Source: Pelobates cultripes (Eukaryota > Chordata > Amphibia > Anura > Pelobatidae). Taken from it: a stretch of 64,000 nt of DNA. Below the pieces are notes generated by a model. That model was not told the origin of the DNA and did not search any database. It saw only the letters and a list, made by a program, of their open reading frames with translations. The position numbers and the translations under genes were made by a program. Location: contig OW240912.1 in NCBI GenBank assembly GCA_933207985.1, positions 80,625,362 through 80,689,361 on the forward strand. Reading direction: 5' to 3'. Of this stretch, positions 54,640 to 64,000 are shown in pieces; position 1 is the stretch's first letter, and the number at the start of each line of letters is the position of its first letter.

Positions 54640-55875
54640 GGTGTAGGTGGCATAGGGACCGTAGTGTGTGCATGGGGGGATAGTGGCTGTAGGGGGTACA
54701 GGAGTGGTAGGGGCAGAATTAGGTGCTGGGAGGTATAGGTGCTGTAGTGGGTCCAGTGAGGAAAAGGGGCTGTAGTGAGTGCAGGAAGTGATAGGGATGG
54801 TGACTCTAGTGGGTGCATGAAGGCATTGGTCCGTAGTGGGTATAGGGAGGGATAGGGAAGAGATAGATGGTGGTTGTAGTGGGTGCAGGAAGGCATAGAG
54901 ATGAGGTGGGTACAGGGAGAAATAGAGGCTGAAGAGTGTGCAAGAAGGCATAGAGGCTGTGGTGGGTACAGGGAAAGATAGGAATGAGAGGGATATGGCT
55001 GTCGTGGATAAAGGGGGGCATATGCTCTGGGATGGATGGGTAGAGGGGGTATAGGGTCTGGGATGGGTGCCGGAAGGAATAGGGGCTGTTGTGGGTGCAT
55101 GGGGCATAGGGGCTGTTGTCGGTAGAGGGGGGCCTTTTGTCTGGGATGAGTAAAAGGGGGCATAAAGGCTTGGATGGGTAAAGAGGGACATAAGGGCTGG
55201 GATGAGTAAATGGGGGCATAGGTGGCTAGAATGGGTTAAAAGGGGCATGGAGTTTGGAATGTTTAAAGAAGGCATATAGGCTGGGATGGGTGAAAGGGGG
55301 GCAAGGGGCTGGAATAGGTAGAGGGGGGAATAGGTAGCTGGTATTGTTGAAAGGGGACATGTGGTCTGGTATGTGTGAAGAGGGGCTTGGATAGGTAAAG
55401 GGGGCATAGGCAAAGGGAGGGGTAGGTGGCTGGTATGGGTGAAAGGAGGCATAGAATCTGGGATAGGTAATGGGGGGCATAGGGGCTGAGATGGGTGAAT
55501 GGGGACATAGGTTGCTGGTATGGGTGAAATGGGGCATATAGTATGGTATGTTTAAAGTAGGCATATAGGCTAGGAGGGGGGAAGGGGGGCATAGGGGCTG
55601 GGATAGGAAATGGGGGGCATAGGGGCTGGATGGATAAAGATGGGGTCATAGGGGCTGGGATAGGAAATGGGGGCATAGGGGCTGGGATGGGTAAAGAGGG
55701 GGGCATAGGGCTGGGATGGGTAAAGGGGGGCATAGGGCCGGTATGGGTAAAGGGGGGCAGAGGGGCTGGGATAGGAAATGGGGGGAATAGTGGATGGGTT
55801 TGGTAAAGAGGGGGGACATAGGGGCTGGGATGGGTAAAAGGCAGGCATAGGGGCTGGGATGGGTGGGGATAGTAG
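54640..55875. repeat. GGGCTGGGATGGGTAAAG minisatellite (1.2 kb)
   Basis: Tandem units of about 27-40 bp consist of GGGGGGCATAGGGGCTGGGATGGGTAAA and variants, G-rich on the plus strand. All long minus-strand frames here (up to 340 codons, Pro/Tyr/Ser-rich) are read through the repeat. Confidence 0.92.
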
Positions 55876-56689
55876 CTTAAAACAATGTTTACATACCTGC
55901 TGTCTGCCAGGCTTCAACATATTCTGCAGCAGGAGAGGGCAGGACAGGAAGTGAATTAACTCCCCCTCTCGCGGGCCTGCCTCTTACCCTCACATGGAGC
56001 TCTGCAGATTTTTTTCCTTCCTGGGGAGATCTCTGATCTGATCTACCCAGCCAGAGCATGGCTGTGCAGCCAGCCGGGCCCCTGACTGCCTCTGGCCCTC
56101 GGCCCATGACTGATCTATCCGAGTGGTCAGTCCGCCCCTGTCCTTTATTGACATAGATTGCTCGCATTACTTCTCTCTTTTACTTCACACCTATTCCTCC
56201 ATTTCATTTAGCAATTGTATTACTCAGTGTAATGGCTTACCTGGGGCAGAGTACAAAGTGCAGAGCTAATGCTCACCCTTGCAAATAGCCCACGGTGACT
56301 AGTTAAATAAATCATCTGGAGAGTGAATGTGTGTATGGGGGCTGTGCAGGAAGGGAAATCCAAAATCAGAGTATAAGACAGCGTATGAAATCAGGGACGG
56401 CAGCCAGTATGTATAAACAATAATCCAAAATAGAGTTACAAAGCCAGAGAGTCAGGAGTAGGTATAATGCTTTCACAAACGGTAACACTGAACTGACACT
56501 GAAGCTGATGAGAGTTATGTCTTGAAAGCCAGTTTACGAGCTACAAATGAGGCATATAACTGCTGGTGAATCTATCTATAGATAGAGGTGCATCGTCAGG
56601 GTGTGCAGCGTTGGCCTCTGCCCCCTCATGTTAGATTCCACCCCTCACGATCAGCGCCGGGCGGAAGAGCTGGAAGGCAAAAGTTATAA

Positions 56690-57680
56690 GCGGACAAGTT
56701 GTTTCAGTAAAACATGACACTGGTAAGCTGTTTTGAAAGACAATTTGGCTAAGGCCCTGGTTAGCCATTTTGGGACAAAGACGGCACAGATTAGCCATTT
56801 CGACACTAATTAGGGTATTCTAATACAAAGATGACACTCGGATCCTGAGTGGTTGCTGAGTGGGAACAGAGATTGCCCTGTGAAGCTGTGTGGGGACAGA
56901 GATGGCCTTGACCAGTTGTGTGGGGACCAATATGTTACTGGGAAGCTAAGCACAAAGATGATGCTGACAAGGTTTTTGGGGACTAAGCTGACACCACTGG
57001 CGGAACTACCGCTGTCGCAGGGGTTGCAGCTGCAACTGGGCCTGGCTGCCCTGCGGACTCCTGCAACCCGGTGCTCCCCAGCCCGCGCAGTGTAACCGCC
57101 GGGGCCACATTGAAGGGGTCCATCAGGTGGCCCGCTGCTTTTAATGCTTTTAGGGCCACCTGATGGCAATGAATATCCATGGGGCCCAGTCAGCGCTGTG
57201 GTGCTTTAACAACGCGACTGGGCCCCCTGTCATGACGTCAGACGCAGGGAGGAAGTGACTGCCCCGGTTACCACTCCCAGCTATCAGAGAGAGCCACGCG
57301 GGAGGAAGAAGAGGGAGTCAGAGTGACTCGCATCAGCCTGAGCCACCACTGGACCCCAGGGAAAGTCACCCTCCTGCACCTAAAAGGTAGGAAACAGGAG
57401 GGTGAGTTAAACATTTTGTATGTGTTTGTGTTAGTGTATGTGTGTCTGTATATATGTGTTTATATTTGTGTGTATGTATGTTTGTATGTCTGTGTATATG
57501 TATGTGTTTGTGTATATGTTTGTGTCTGTGTATGTGTGTGTGTCTGCATGTGTGTATGGGGAGGGGGTAGATGTATGGGGGTGGGGGCCCAGGGCAATTT
57601 TCGCACCAGGGCCCCCTTGGTTTGTAGTTATGCCTCTGGCTGACACTGTAGTAAGTGGGTGATTGTTACCTGGTGAAGTG
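56690..57680. repeat. ~36-bp minisatellite split by a hAT element
   Basis: Units such as AAGATGATGCTGACAAGG, TTTTTGGGGACTAAGCTGAC and AAGCTGTGTGGGGACAGAGA recur from about 56,690 to 56,994 and resume after 57,638 with GCTGACACTGTAGTAAG. Confidence 0.65.
56995..57638. mobile_element. Non-autonomous hAT-like element, 644 bp, perfect 8-bp duplication
   Basis: CACTGGCGGAACTACCGC and the complement of GTTTGTAGTTATGCCTCTG are imperfect inverted repeats. GCTGACAC flanks both sides (56,987-56,994; 57,639-57,646). The interior has a GC-rich part and a TG-rich array (57,415-57,560). Its left end matches the nested terminus at about 2,852. Confidence 0.85.
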
Positions 57681-58069
57681 GTTTTAATAGAAAATGGGCG
57701 TTATCTTTGAGAAAGGGTGGAGTTAGCAATATAGCCACGCTCACCCAGGGCCGCCAAAAATGTTTGTGTACCTCAGGCGTCAGTGACCCTAGGACCCGTA
57801 TTTTGAAGAAAGGCACTTTGCCTAACATTTATTAGATATAGTTTTTATTTACTGTTTGTTTTTTTTCTTTCATTCTAAATAAATGTTTGTATATTTTTTA
57901 TTTTTGCCTTTATTTTATTTGGGAATTTTGTGCATTTATTAAGAGTGAGATTATTAATTAAGGTGATAATAAAGGTGTACGTAACTTTATTTAATGTTTT
58001 GAGTTCCCCCTCTTGATTTGCAGAACACTTTTAAGGTGTTTTTTTTTTAGTCTAGTGTTTATGTTCCCT
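57680..58069. other. No gene; truncated hAT-like start possible
   Basis: CCAGGGCCGCCAAAAATG at 57,747 looks like another CAGGGC terminus without partner. The remainder is T-rich spacer. Confidence 0.3.
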
Positions 58070-58375
58070 TAATTCAGTCAACTGAGGATTGCATAACTGT
58101 GGCACGCCAGACACATAGTGAATAATGTCGAAACACCAATTTTCTGTGTTGGCTGTAAATGAAACAATGTGTCATAAAGGATTTCTAGGAGGGTCACAGT
58201 ACGTTAACGAAAATGAGCAAATATTATTAAATTTCCAATGCCAAGAACAAAACTGTGAAGACAAATTGCAGTTTGTAATCTGAAGATATCTATGAGTAAA
58301 GGACTGTGCTAATCAAGGGAAAGGAGTGAAATGAACTTTATGAAATCCAATTAGGAAAAGTGAACCGTGGTTTCT
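58070..58375 (+). repeat. Direct repeat, copy B (~300 bp)
   Basis: Same orientation and marker order as copy A at 52,176, clearly similar by eye with several small indels, including an extra TTTCTAGGAGGGTCACAG segment. Confidence 0.85.
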
Positions 58376-58832
58376 TAGGGATAATACGTGTCATGACTTT
58401 GTCAAGACATATTTTACGAAGTATGATATTTATTCTTCTCAAATGGTTATGCGCAGTGTTCCTAGCATATAATCTGTAAAAACCATTCACCCTTCTTTAA
58501 TTTTCAGATTGATAGCAAGGGACATTGTATTCTGTCACTGCTTTTGGCTGTGTTGCTTGGTTGCTAACCAAGGCAGAGAAAGTAAGTCAGAAAATGATGG
58601 GAGAGAACCAGTTGCCAGGTGCTTGAAAGGAGTGAAGAAGTAATGTTTTAACCATACCCACTGATTTCAGCAACAGCTTCTTTTGGAGGGTGTTTTAGTC
58701 ATTTCAGTTCGATAGTAGTTTAGTACAGGTACAGTCATACCAGTTCCTCTAGAACCCTGGAAATTTATCTTTTCTATATCTTGTGATGGATGCAGTAGGG
58801 TTGAAAATATTTATCTCTACACTAACAAACAT

Positions 58833-59008
58833 GGTAATTCACTAAAGTGAGAATTCAAAGAGATTTTAAAGTGAATTTCACATTTAAGGCCAGAGTAGCC
58901 GAACTGAAAGCATAGCTGATTTAGAGAATTTTTCCAGTTTGGCTATTTTTACCTTAAATTTAAAATTCACTTTTATTTCACCCTGGATTCTCTCTTCAGT
59001 GAATAACC
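58833..59008. mobile_element. MITE with GGTTATTCACTAAAGTGAGAAT-type ends
   Basis: GGTAATTCACTAAAGTGAGA and the complement of TCTCTTCAGTGAATAACC are inverted repeats about 28 bp long around a 176-bp element. Partial copies lie at 59,532-59,600 and 61,870-61,940. The target duplication is not clear, so the superfamily is undecided. Confidence 0.6.
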
Positions 59009-59531
59009 CTGAAAGCATTTGTACACGACACAAGAACTGCGGCACTTTTGGAAAAAAAAAAAAGAAGAAAATGACATTTGTTCATTTTGTCTCCTAGTAA
59101 CCTTCACAACTCCTACCCTAATTTAATTAGTGGAGTTCTACTCTATAAAGTCAGACTATTAGCTTTTATTAAGATTTCCAATTTGTAAGCTACATCCTAA
59201 ATTAAAATCACTCCCTCAGACTTCTATGTGTGGGTGGAAAGCATTTCTTTAGATACCTTATCGTGAACATTTTAACATTGAACTTTTGCTGATTATATAC
59301 TGCATCAATAGATTCATTCAATCTGACTTATCACTACATATTATCTAATACCTACATCTCTAGTATAACACACCTGAATAAACTTTGCATACATTCATAT
59401 TCTGGACTTTGCATAATTTCTGTGAATGTAATGTATGATGTTTATGTTATTGTAACAGACATTTCATATGTTTTTACCTCTCAGATTTAAAACACAAATA
59501 TGTAATGGTGTGACAAAGATTGAAGTCACAT

Positions 59532-59600
59532 GGTTTATTCACTTAAGTGAGAATTGTCTGGAATTCTAAATCTATTTTACAATTAAAGCCAAAATATAAC
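59532..59600. mobile_element. Partial MITE of the 58,833 family
   Basis: GGTTTATTCACTTAAGTGAG, then AATT, matches the terminal repeat. Only one end is present. Confidence 0.4.
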
Positions 59601-59632
59601 CAGCGTATCGTGTATTAGCAAAAAGATTGAAA

Positions 59633-59931
59633 TACCCCGTTTCCCCGAAAATAAGGCATCCCCCAAAAATAAACCCTGTCTTATATTCGGGGGATGCTCA
59701 ATATAAGCCATACCCCGAAAATAAGCCCTAGTTGCTAGTCACTGGTTCGCTAATCTATGTTCGGTTAAGTTTCATGACCTAGTGAATTCCCCCGAGCATA
59801 GACCTGCTTTCTAGCACATGCTTGATATCGTTTTTCTCCAAAATAAGACATCCCCTGTAAATGAGCCCTAGCGAATTATTTCAGGGATAAAATAATATAA
59901 AACCTGGTCTTATTTTGGGGGAAAGTTGGTA
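59633..59931. mobile_element. TA-flanked TIR element (TTTCCCCGAAAATAAG type)
   Basis: TACCCCGTTTCCCCGAAAATAAG at the left (59,633) is mirrored by CTTATTTTGGGGGAAAGTTGG at the right, with TA at both boundaries. The interior repeats CGAAAATAAGCCCTAG and CCAAAATAAGACATCCC. This is a widespread vertebrate style of MITE, with no coding content. Confidence 0.7.
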
Positions 59932-59949
59932 TGTGATCGCAAGCGAATC

Positions 59950-60380
59950 TTTTTTTAATTTTTATTTTTTATTATCATTTATTGAGTTTTTCCAATTGTA
60001 TACAGATGCGAAAGGAAGCGGTTATATTGTCAAGGAATTATATGGCAGTACAAACATATATAATACAGGAGTATAAATCATGTTGCATACAGTTATATTC
60101 TATGTACACACGGGAATATCATGTTGCAATGTAACATGGTATAGAGATTACAGTCTATGTGAAAGGGCCAGTGTATACTCGGTGAGTGGCATCATTATCC
60201 CTGGTTCAACCACCTAACTAGAATCACAGAGGTCAGCATTTTGCACTAACCCTAAGACAAGCATGGAATAACATTGTGTAGGTTCTCCATGTTGTGTGTT
60301 AGAAGGTGAAGGTGTGTTCATATTAGTGTTTTATTTTTTTCCTTTCGTTACGGTGTCAGCTTGTCACTGCCGGTGTGGTG
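59950..60380 (-). mobile_element. L1-type retroposon 3' end, minus strand
   Basis: A T-rich start with TTTATTGAGTTTTTCC is the complement of a poly(A)-tailed 3' end. It is followed by non-coding sequence of the same style as 17,756. The 5' limit and target duplication are not identified. Confidence 0.35.
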
Positions 60381-61243
60381 TGTGGGCTATAGGTGACTTT
60401 CTACCCTTCTTATACACGGAAGAGTTTATTAATAAAGATCAACTCTAGGGCAGTTTTTTTTAAATGGAGCAATTAACAGGATGGTTTCCATTGCAATTGC
60501 TCCATTTGTAGATTGTTTACCCCCAATTTGTCTTTATAATTTACCCCTGCTGTGTATAATTGTCTAACCACATCGTGCACACAGGCAAACCTATTTTAAC
60601 TATCAAACTATAAGATATGTACAGAAGAGAAACACGCTGATATGGTATAGTGGTTATATTTTTCTTGCTTCAAATTATGTCTTGCTAAATGGGAATTCTG
60701 GAAAGAAATCCGCTTATAATAAAATTTATGCTCTTCTACCCTTCGGGGGGGGGGGAATAATTTATAGACATCTGACTGTGATAAAATTTTGTTAGAGCAG
60801 GAGGAAAAATACAATCGTCAAATAAGAAACTAACAGCAGATGTCTTTGCCATCGCTAGGAAATATTGAGGAGGAAGCAGAGCAATAATTAGATTATCAAT
60901 AAGGCTGCTAAAATAGAACCAAAATTATGTTCAGTGGTTTTATTTCACCTAATTTACATAACAGAAATGGATGGTTTTTAAAGCCAGGACTACGACGGTT
61001 GTAAGTTCTACATTCCACAGATTGAAACCTGGACACAGATTATTATCATAGACTGAATGAGGCCAAAGGAAAATATGTTTATATTGTACTATGTTTCTTC
61101 TGAATTTTCTACTGTCCTTTCTGTATGTTTTTTACCCAAGGGAAAGTTTAGATTTTGGACAGGCAACTGGAAGAAAATAGTATACAAAACCAGATTCATC
61201 ACATGGACATTTTCAGACTACAGCAGAATGAATTAATAGACAC
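60381..61243. other. No gene recognised
   Basis: AT-rich sequence without domain-bearing frames, terminal repeats or tandem arrays. Confidence 0.4.
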
Positions 61244-61825
61244 TTAAAGGGACACTGTAGTCACCAGAACAACTACAGCTTATTGAATTTATTCTGGTGA
61301 GTAGAATCATTACCTTCAAGCTTTTTGCTGTAAACACTGTCTTTTCAGAGGAAAATGCAGTGTTTACATTACAGACTAGTGATAACTTCACTGGCCACTC
61401 CTCAGATGGCTGTTAGAGATCCTTCCTGGGTCATGGCTGCCTAAAATGCAACCAAACGTTTAGTATCTCCTCCCTCTGCATGCAGACACTGAACTTTCCT
61501 CATAGAGATGCATTGGTTCAATTAATCTCTATGAGGAGATGCTGATTGGCCAGGCCTGTGTTTGAATTGTGCTGGCTCTGCCCCTGATCTTCCTCTTTCT
61601 CAGTCTCAGCCAATCCTATGGGGAAGCATTGTGATTGGATCAGACCACCACTTCTGATGATGTCAGCAGGCAATGGGCAGGTCAAAGCAAGCAGCTCCAG
61701 ACTTGAATATAAGTAAGATTTTACTATATTTAGAGAGGCATGAGGGGGACAGTGGGGGCTGTGGTTTTAACACTATAGGGTCAGGAATACATGTTTGTGT
61801 TCCTGACCCTATAGTGCTACTTTAA
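61244..61825. mobile_element. Complete T2-type MITE (582 bp)
   Basis: TTAAAGGGACACTGTAGTC at the left and CCTGACCCTATAGTGCTACTTTAA at the right, with TTAA at both ends. The interior AACAACTACAGCTTATTGAA and AAACACTGTCTTTTCAGAGG are shared with the half copies ending at 7,694 and 32,090. Confidence 0.85.
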
Positions 61826-61869
61826 CTCCGAATTATAGAGCACTGAAAACTGAATTGCAAAATATACAG

Positions 61870-61940
61870 AGTTATTCATTAAAGTGAGAATTCAAAGTGA
61901 ATTTCAAATTTAAGGCCTTTGTAGCTGAACTATAAACCTT
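61870..61940. mobile_element. Partial MITE of the 58,833 family
   Basis: AGTTATTCATTAAAGTGAGA, then ATTCAAAGTGAATTTCAAAT and AAGGCCTTTGTAGC, matches the left third of 58,833-59,008. Confidence 0.5.
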
Positions 61941-62127
61941 TTCCAAGCCAGTGAATGGGGAGCCAGATGACCACCCTCAGCCAGTCAGCAGCTCCTCTGA
62001 CCAGCGGAACTTTGTGCTTCCTAAAACTGAAATTTCAGAAACCAGATGCTGTCTGGAGAGAGTTGAGATTGGCACTAGAGGCAACTTTGGAGTTACCTTA
62101 AGCTAAGAGTGCACATTTATCTTTAGA

Positions 62128-62577
62128 TACCCGTATTTACTAGATTCTAATGCGCCATCGAATCTAATGTGTACCTTAATTTTTTTAAACCTTGAAGTTG
62201 AAAAATGTTTTTTTCTGGCGAATGTAATGCACATTTATACGAGAAGATACTACTATACAACATTGTGCTACAATGAAAATGTTTATTGCCAAATACCATA
62301 ATAACATTAATGGCAATTCCATTTTAGTGTTAAGTCTATTCTTTCTTAAGCCCTCTTTCAGGAACAAAATATACCTGTTTGAATTTACCAGTTTGAATTT
62401 GTCTGCTTTAATTTTTCTGTTTGAATTCATCTTTTTAATTCACTGGTTTAAATTGAGCAGTTTTAATTAGCCAGAAATTTAGCTCCGAATGTAATGTGCC
62501 ATCTAATCTAATGGCATTCAAGTTTTGGAAACTTTATTTTCTAGAAAAGGTGCCATTAGATTCAAGTAAATACGGTA
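62128..62577. mobile_element. TA-flanked TIR element (CCGTATTTACTAGATTCTAATG type)
   Basis: TACCCGTATTTACTAGATTC and the complement of GATTCAAGTAAATACGGTA are terminal inverted repeats bounded by TA. The interior has inverse ATGCGCCATCGAATCTAATG motifs and a run of ~22-bp AT-rich near-repeats (TTTGAATTTGTCTGCTTTAA type) at 62,375-62,470. The frames there are repeat translations. Confidence 0.7.
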
Positions 62578-62615
62578 TTTCTTACATATAGATCTAGTTT
62601 TATATCTCACAGATT

Positions 62616-62850
62616 TTAAAGGACTTCTTAAGGCACCCAGACCACTTAATCTCTATGAAGTGTTCTGTTTTCAGTGGCCCTTTAGTTTTATCTTGTTAAT
62701 TTCAACCCAGGAGGCAGAGCGGACTTGACAAACAAGGGAAAAAAGGTAAGTGAAACTCACCTTTTAAACCCTCAAAGACAAGGATGACTTCTAAATAGGC
62801 AAGGGAACACTATAGTGTTTGGAGAACATGTTTGTTTTCCTAACATTATA
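62616..62850. mobile_element. T2-type MITE, short, right end eroded
   Basis: TTAAAGGACTTCTTAAGGCAC, then CCAGACCACTTAATCTC at the left, and TTGTTTTCCTAACATTATAG followed by TG at the right. The terminal CCTTTAA is replaced by TTTCATC. Same subfamily as 20,212, with most of the interior deleted. Confidence 0.6.
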
Positions 62851-64000
62851 GTGTTTCATCGAGCATGAAATTTAGAGATAACCAGACCATCATAAATACT
62901 TTCCAGTATCTTTGTAGGTAGAACGTAGCAATATATACAGAATGCGTGATAAAAGGCAGGGATATGTGAAGAATATAGGAAATGGGTGTTTGGAAGGACT
63001 AATATTGAGGCACTCCCACCTGTGTTGCATGAACCCCTTGTACGTTGCCTAATAAACAGTGTGGCAAAATTCTGAATTTAAATAAACATTTTCTGAAGTG
63101 CATTTGCTACAAAAAAAAGCTAAACTCTGTGGAGACATTTCAGCAATTTCATTCTTTGAACAATGCCTTAAAACTCTACTCGGCCTAGTTAAATAAAACA
63201 CTGAAGCACTGCAGTAACAGCAGATTTGGTTACAAAACTTGGCAGTTTTGCCAGTTTTTTTTGGCAGCTGCATTGGAATTGGCTTTGGATCTTGGAAGTG
63301 AACTCAGACCAACTATATGTTGTACAATTATAGCGACTTCTCTACCAAAGTGAATGGCTGCTTTTAAAAAAATGTGCTTAATGGTGCCAAAATAATTTAC
63401 AATAATCACCAATAGAAACATTTTCAGGATTGTTAAACTGTGTGCATTGTGCAGCGTCTTGTTGGACTACAGTTCCCATAATTCTGCGCATTTAAAGAAT
63501 ATAACGTGTGTAGGAAGTACCAGCTGAGATACCTGCTGATGTGACCACTGATATCGCCAGCTGTGTGTGTATGTGTGTAGTGGTACTTTCGTTCATCGTG
63601 GCTTTAAGTGCTGGTGCTTCATATCGAACAAGCATAGGGAATGCCTTCCTCCCTTTATTTGCACATTGTAGGCAGATTTACATCATGGCTGTGATCACTG
63701 CAGTTCTTTCATTTATTTCTGCTGAAAAAAAAAGGGTTTTTTTCTCAAAAAGGCATATTGGCATTTTAAGTGGGCAAGTACGATTCCCTCCCTTCACTTT
63801 TCAGTGTTAAGCTACTCAGCAAAGTGGTTAATGAACATCTTAAATGGAACTTCAATCTTCCCATTCATAAAGCACAGTTTGGTTTGACTCACCTGCTCAG
63901 CTAGCTGGTGTAATCTCTCTGAAAGACCAACATTCTTTTTTTTTTTTTTTTCAAATTGAACATGCTATAAATTATGGCTGATGATGGTAAATGTATTGAT
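62851..64000. other. No gene recognised
   Basis: Frames of 63-89 codons (63,049-63,810) lack recognisable domains. The one at 63,541-63,810 is hydrophobic at its start but has no supporting context. A (T)17 run is at 63,935. Confidence 0.4.

Larger units (their letters stand above)
52754..56140. mobile_element. Very large hAT-like element (3.4 kb), 8-bp duplication
   Basis: The left end CAGGGGTGGACAACACTCAC leads to GGGCCCTCGGTCAG, and the right end CAGTCCGCCCCTG is preceded by CTCTGGCCCTCGGCCCATG. The ends are inverted repeats over about 35 bp with gaps. The flanks CCCTTTAT and TCCTTTAT match at 7 of 8 bases. The interior is composite: a nested fold-back element (53,015-54,024), an L2 tail and a 1.2-kb minisatellite. 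No transposase is seen. Confidence 0.75.

Noticed and set aside
54430..55452. 340-codon minus-strand open frame, the longest in the window
   Set aside because: It is a translation of the GGGCTGGGATGGGTAAAG minisatellite. All frames on that strand stay open, and the peptide is a Pro/Tyr/Ser repeat.
56506..56545. CTGATGAGAG...GAAAGCC as a hammerhead core
   Set aside because: Stem II cannot form between the two segments, and no GTC cleavage site is placed correctly.
63541..63810. 89-codon frame with a hydrophobic N-terminus
   Set aside because: No cleavage-site context, homologous domain, splice signals or neighbours to support a gene. The hydrophobicity comes from GT/T-rich sequence.

Overview
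The window looks like intergenic or deep-intronic DNA from an amphibian genome, most likely a frog. I found no host protein-coding exon, rRNA, tRNA or CRISPR array that I can support. The frog assignment is inference from the repeats: many TTAA-flanked MITEs whose ends read TTAAAGGG (the T2/Kolobok style known from Xenopus), CR1 and L2 LINEs whose 3' tails read GCGCTGC..GCTATATAAATAAT, a Penelope-like (PLE) GIY-YIG fragment, and several hAT, Tc1 and mariner families. Every recognisable reading frame belongs to a mobile element, and all but one short L2 stretch carry frameshifts or stops.

Layout. 1-9.2 kb: polypyrimidine tract, two hAT-like elements with internal minisatellites, T2 MITEs, an L2 tail and an unclassified AT-rich repeat region. 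9.7-12 kb: a degenerate 328-bp-family repeat, a CR1 3' end, and a T2 MITE split by a 1.1-kb solo-LTR-like insertion. 14-19.5 kb: a hAT MITE, an L2 fragment, and nested L1-type retroposons. 19.5-23.2 kb: a CR1 LINE (minus strand) with an ORF1 esterase and ORF2 endonuclease/RT, broken by a T2 MITE and a 48-bp L2 tail. 23.5-25.9 kb: an L1-mobilised retroposon and a hAT element with a perfect 8-bp target duplication. 27.8-29.4 kb: a Tc1-like transposon whose decayed transposase has DD37E spacing and IR/DR ends. 31-33.5 kb: hAT and T2 MITEs and a retroelement ORF. 37-41.1 kb: L1 ORF1, a tandem 328-bp-family repeat, and two L2 LINEs tail to tail. 41.6-44.2 kb: a 2.6-kb hAT-like element full of minisatellites. 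44.5-46.5 kb: tandem 328-bp repeats carrying a candidate hammerhead ribozyme, inserted with a 12-bp target duplication, then a PLE GIY-YIG endonuclease. 46.7-52 kb: fold-back DNA, microsatellites, and a mariner interrupted by an L1-type retroposon. 52-58.4 kb: a 3.4-kb hAT-like element lying between two copies of a ~280-bp direct repeat. 58.8-62.9 kb: assorted TIR elements.

The most interesting signal is the 44,550-45,237 insertion. It contains about 2.4 units of a 328-bp tandem repeat. Each of the two complete ribozyme regions has every conserved hammerhead core base that I can check by eye. The insertion is flanked by the 12-bp duplication GCTATAAATGAT. This is the organisation expected of a metazoan retrozyme (a circular-RNA-type non-autonomous retroelement) or of newt satellite-2-like DNA, and a PLE fragment that could represent the mobilising machinery lies 0.8 kb away. 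Older copies occur at 38,985-39,950 and 9,680-9,990. Three fold-back palindromes elsewhere are centred on or near GAAAC motifs.
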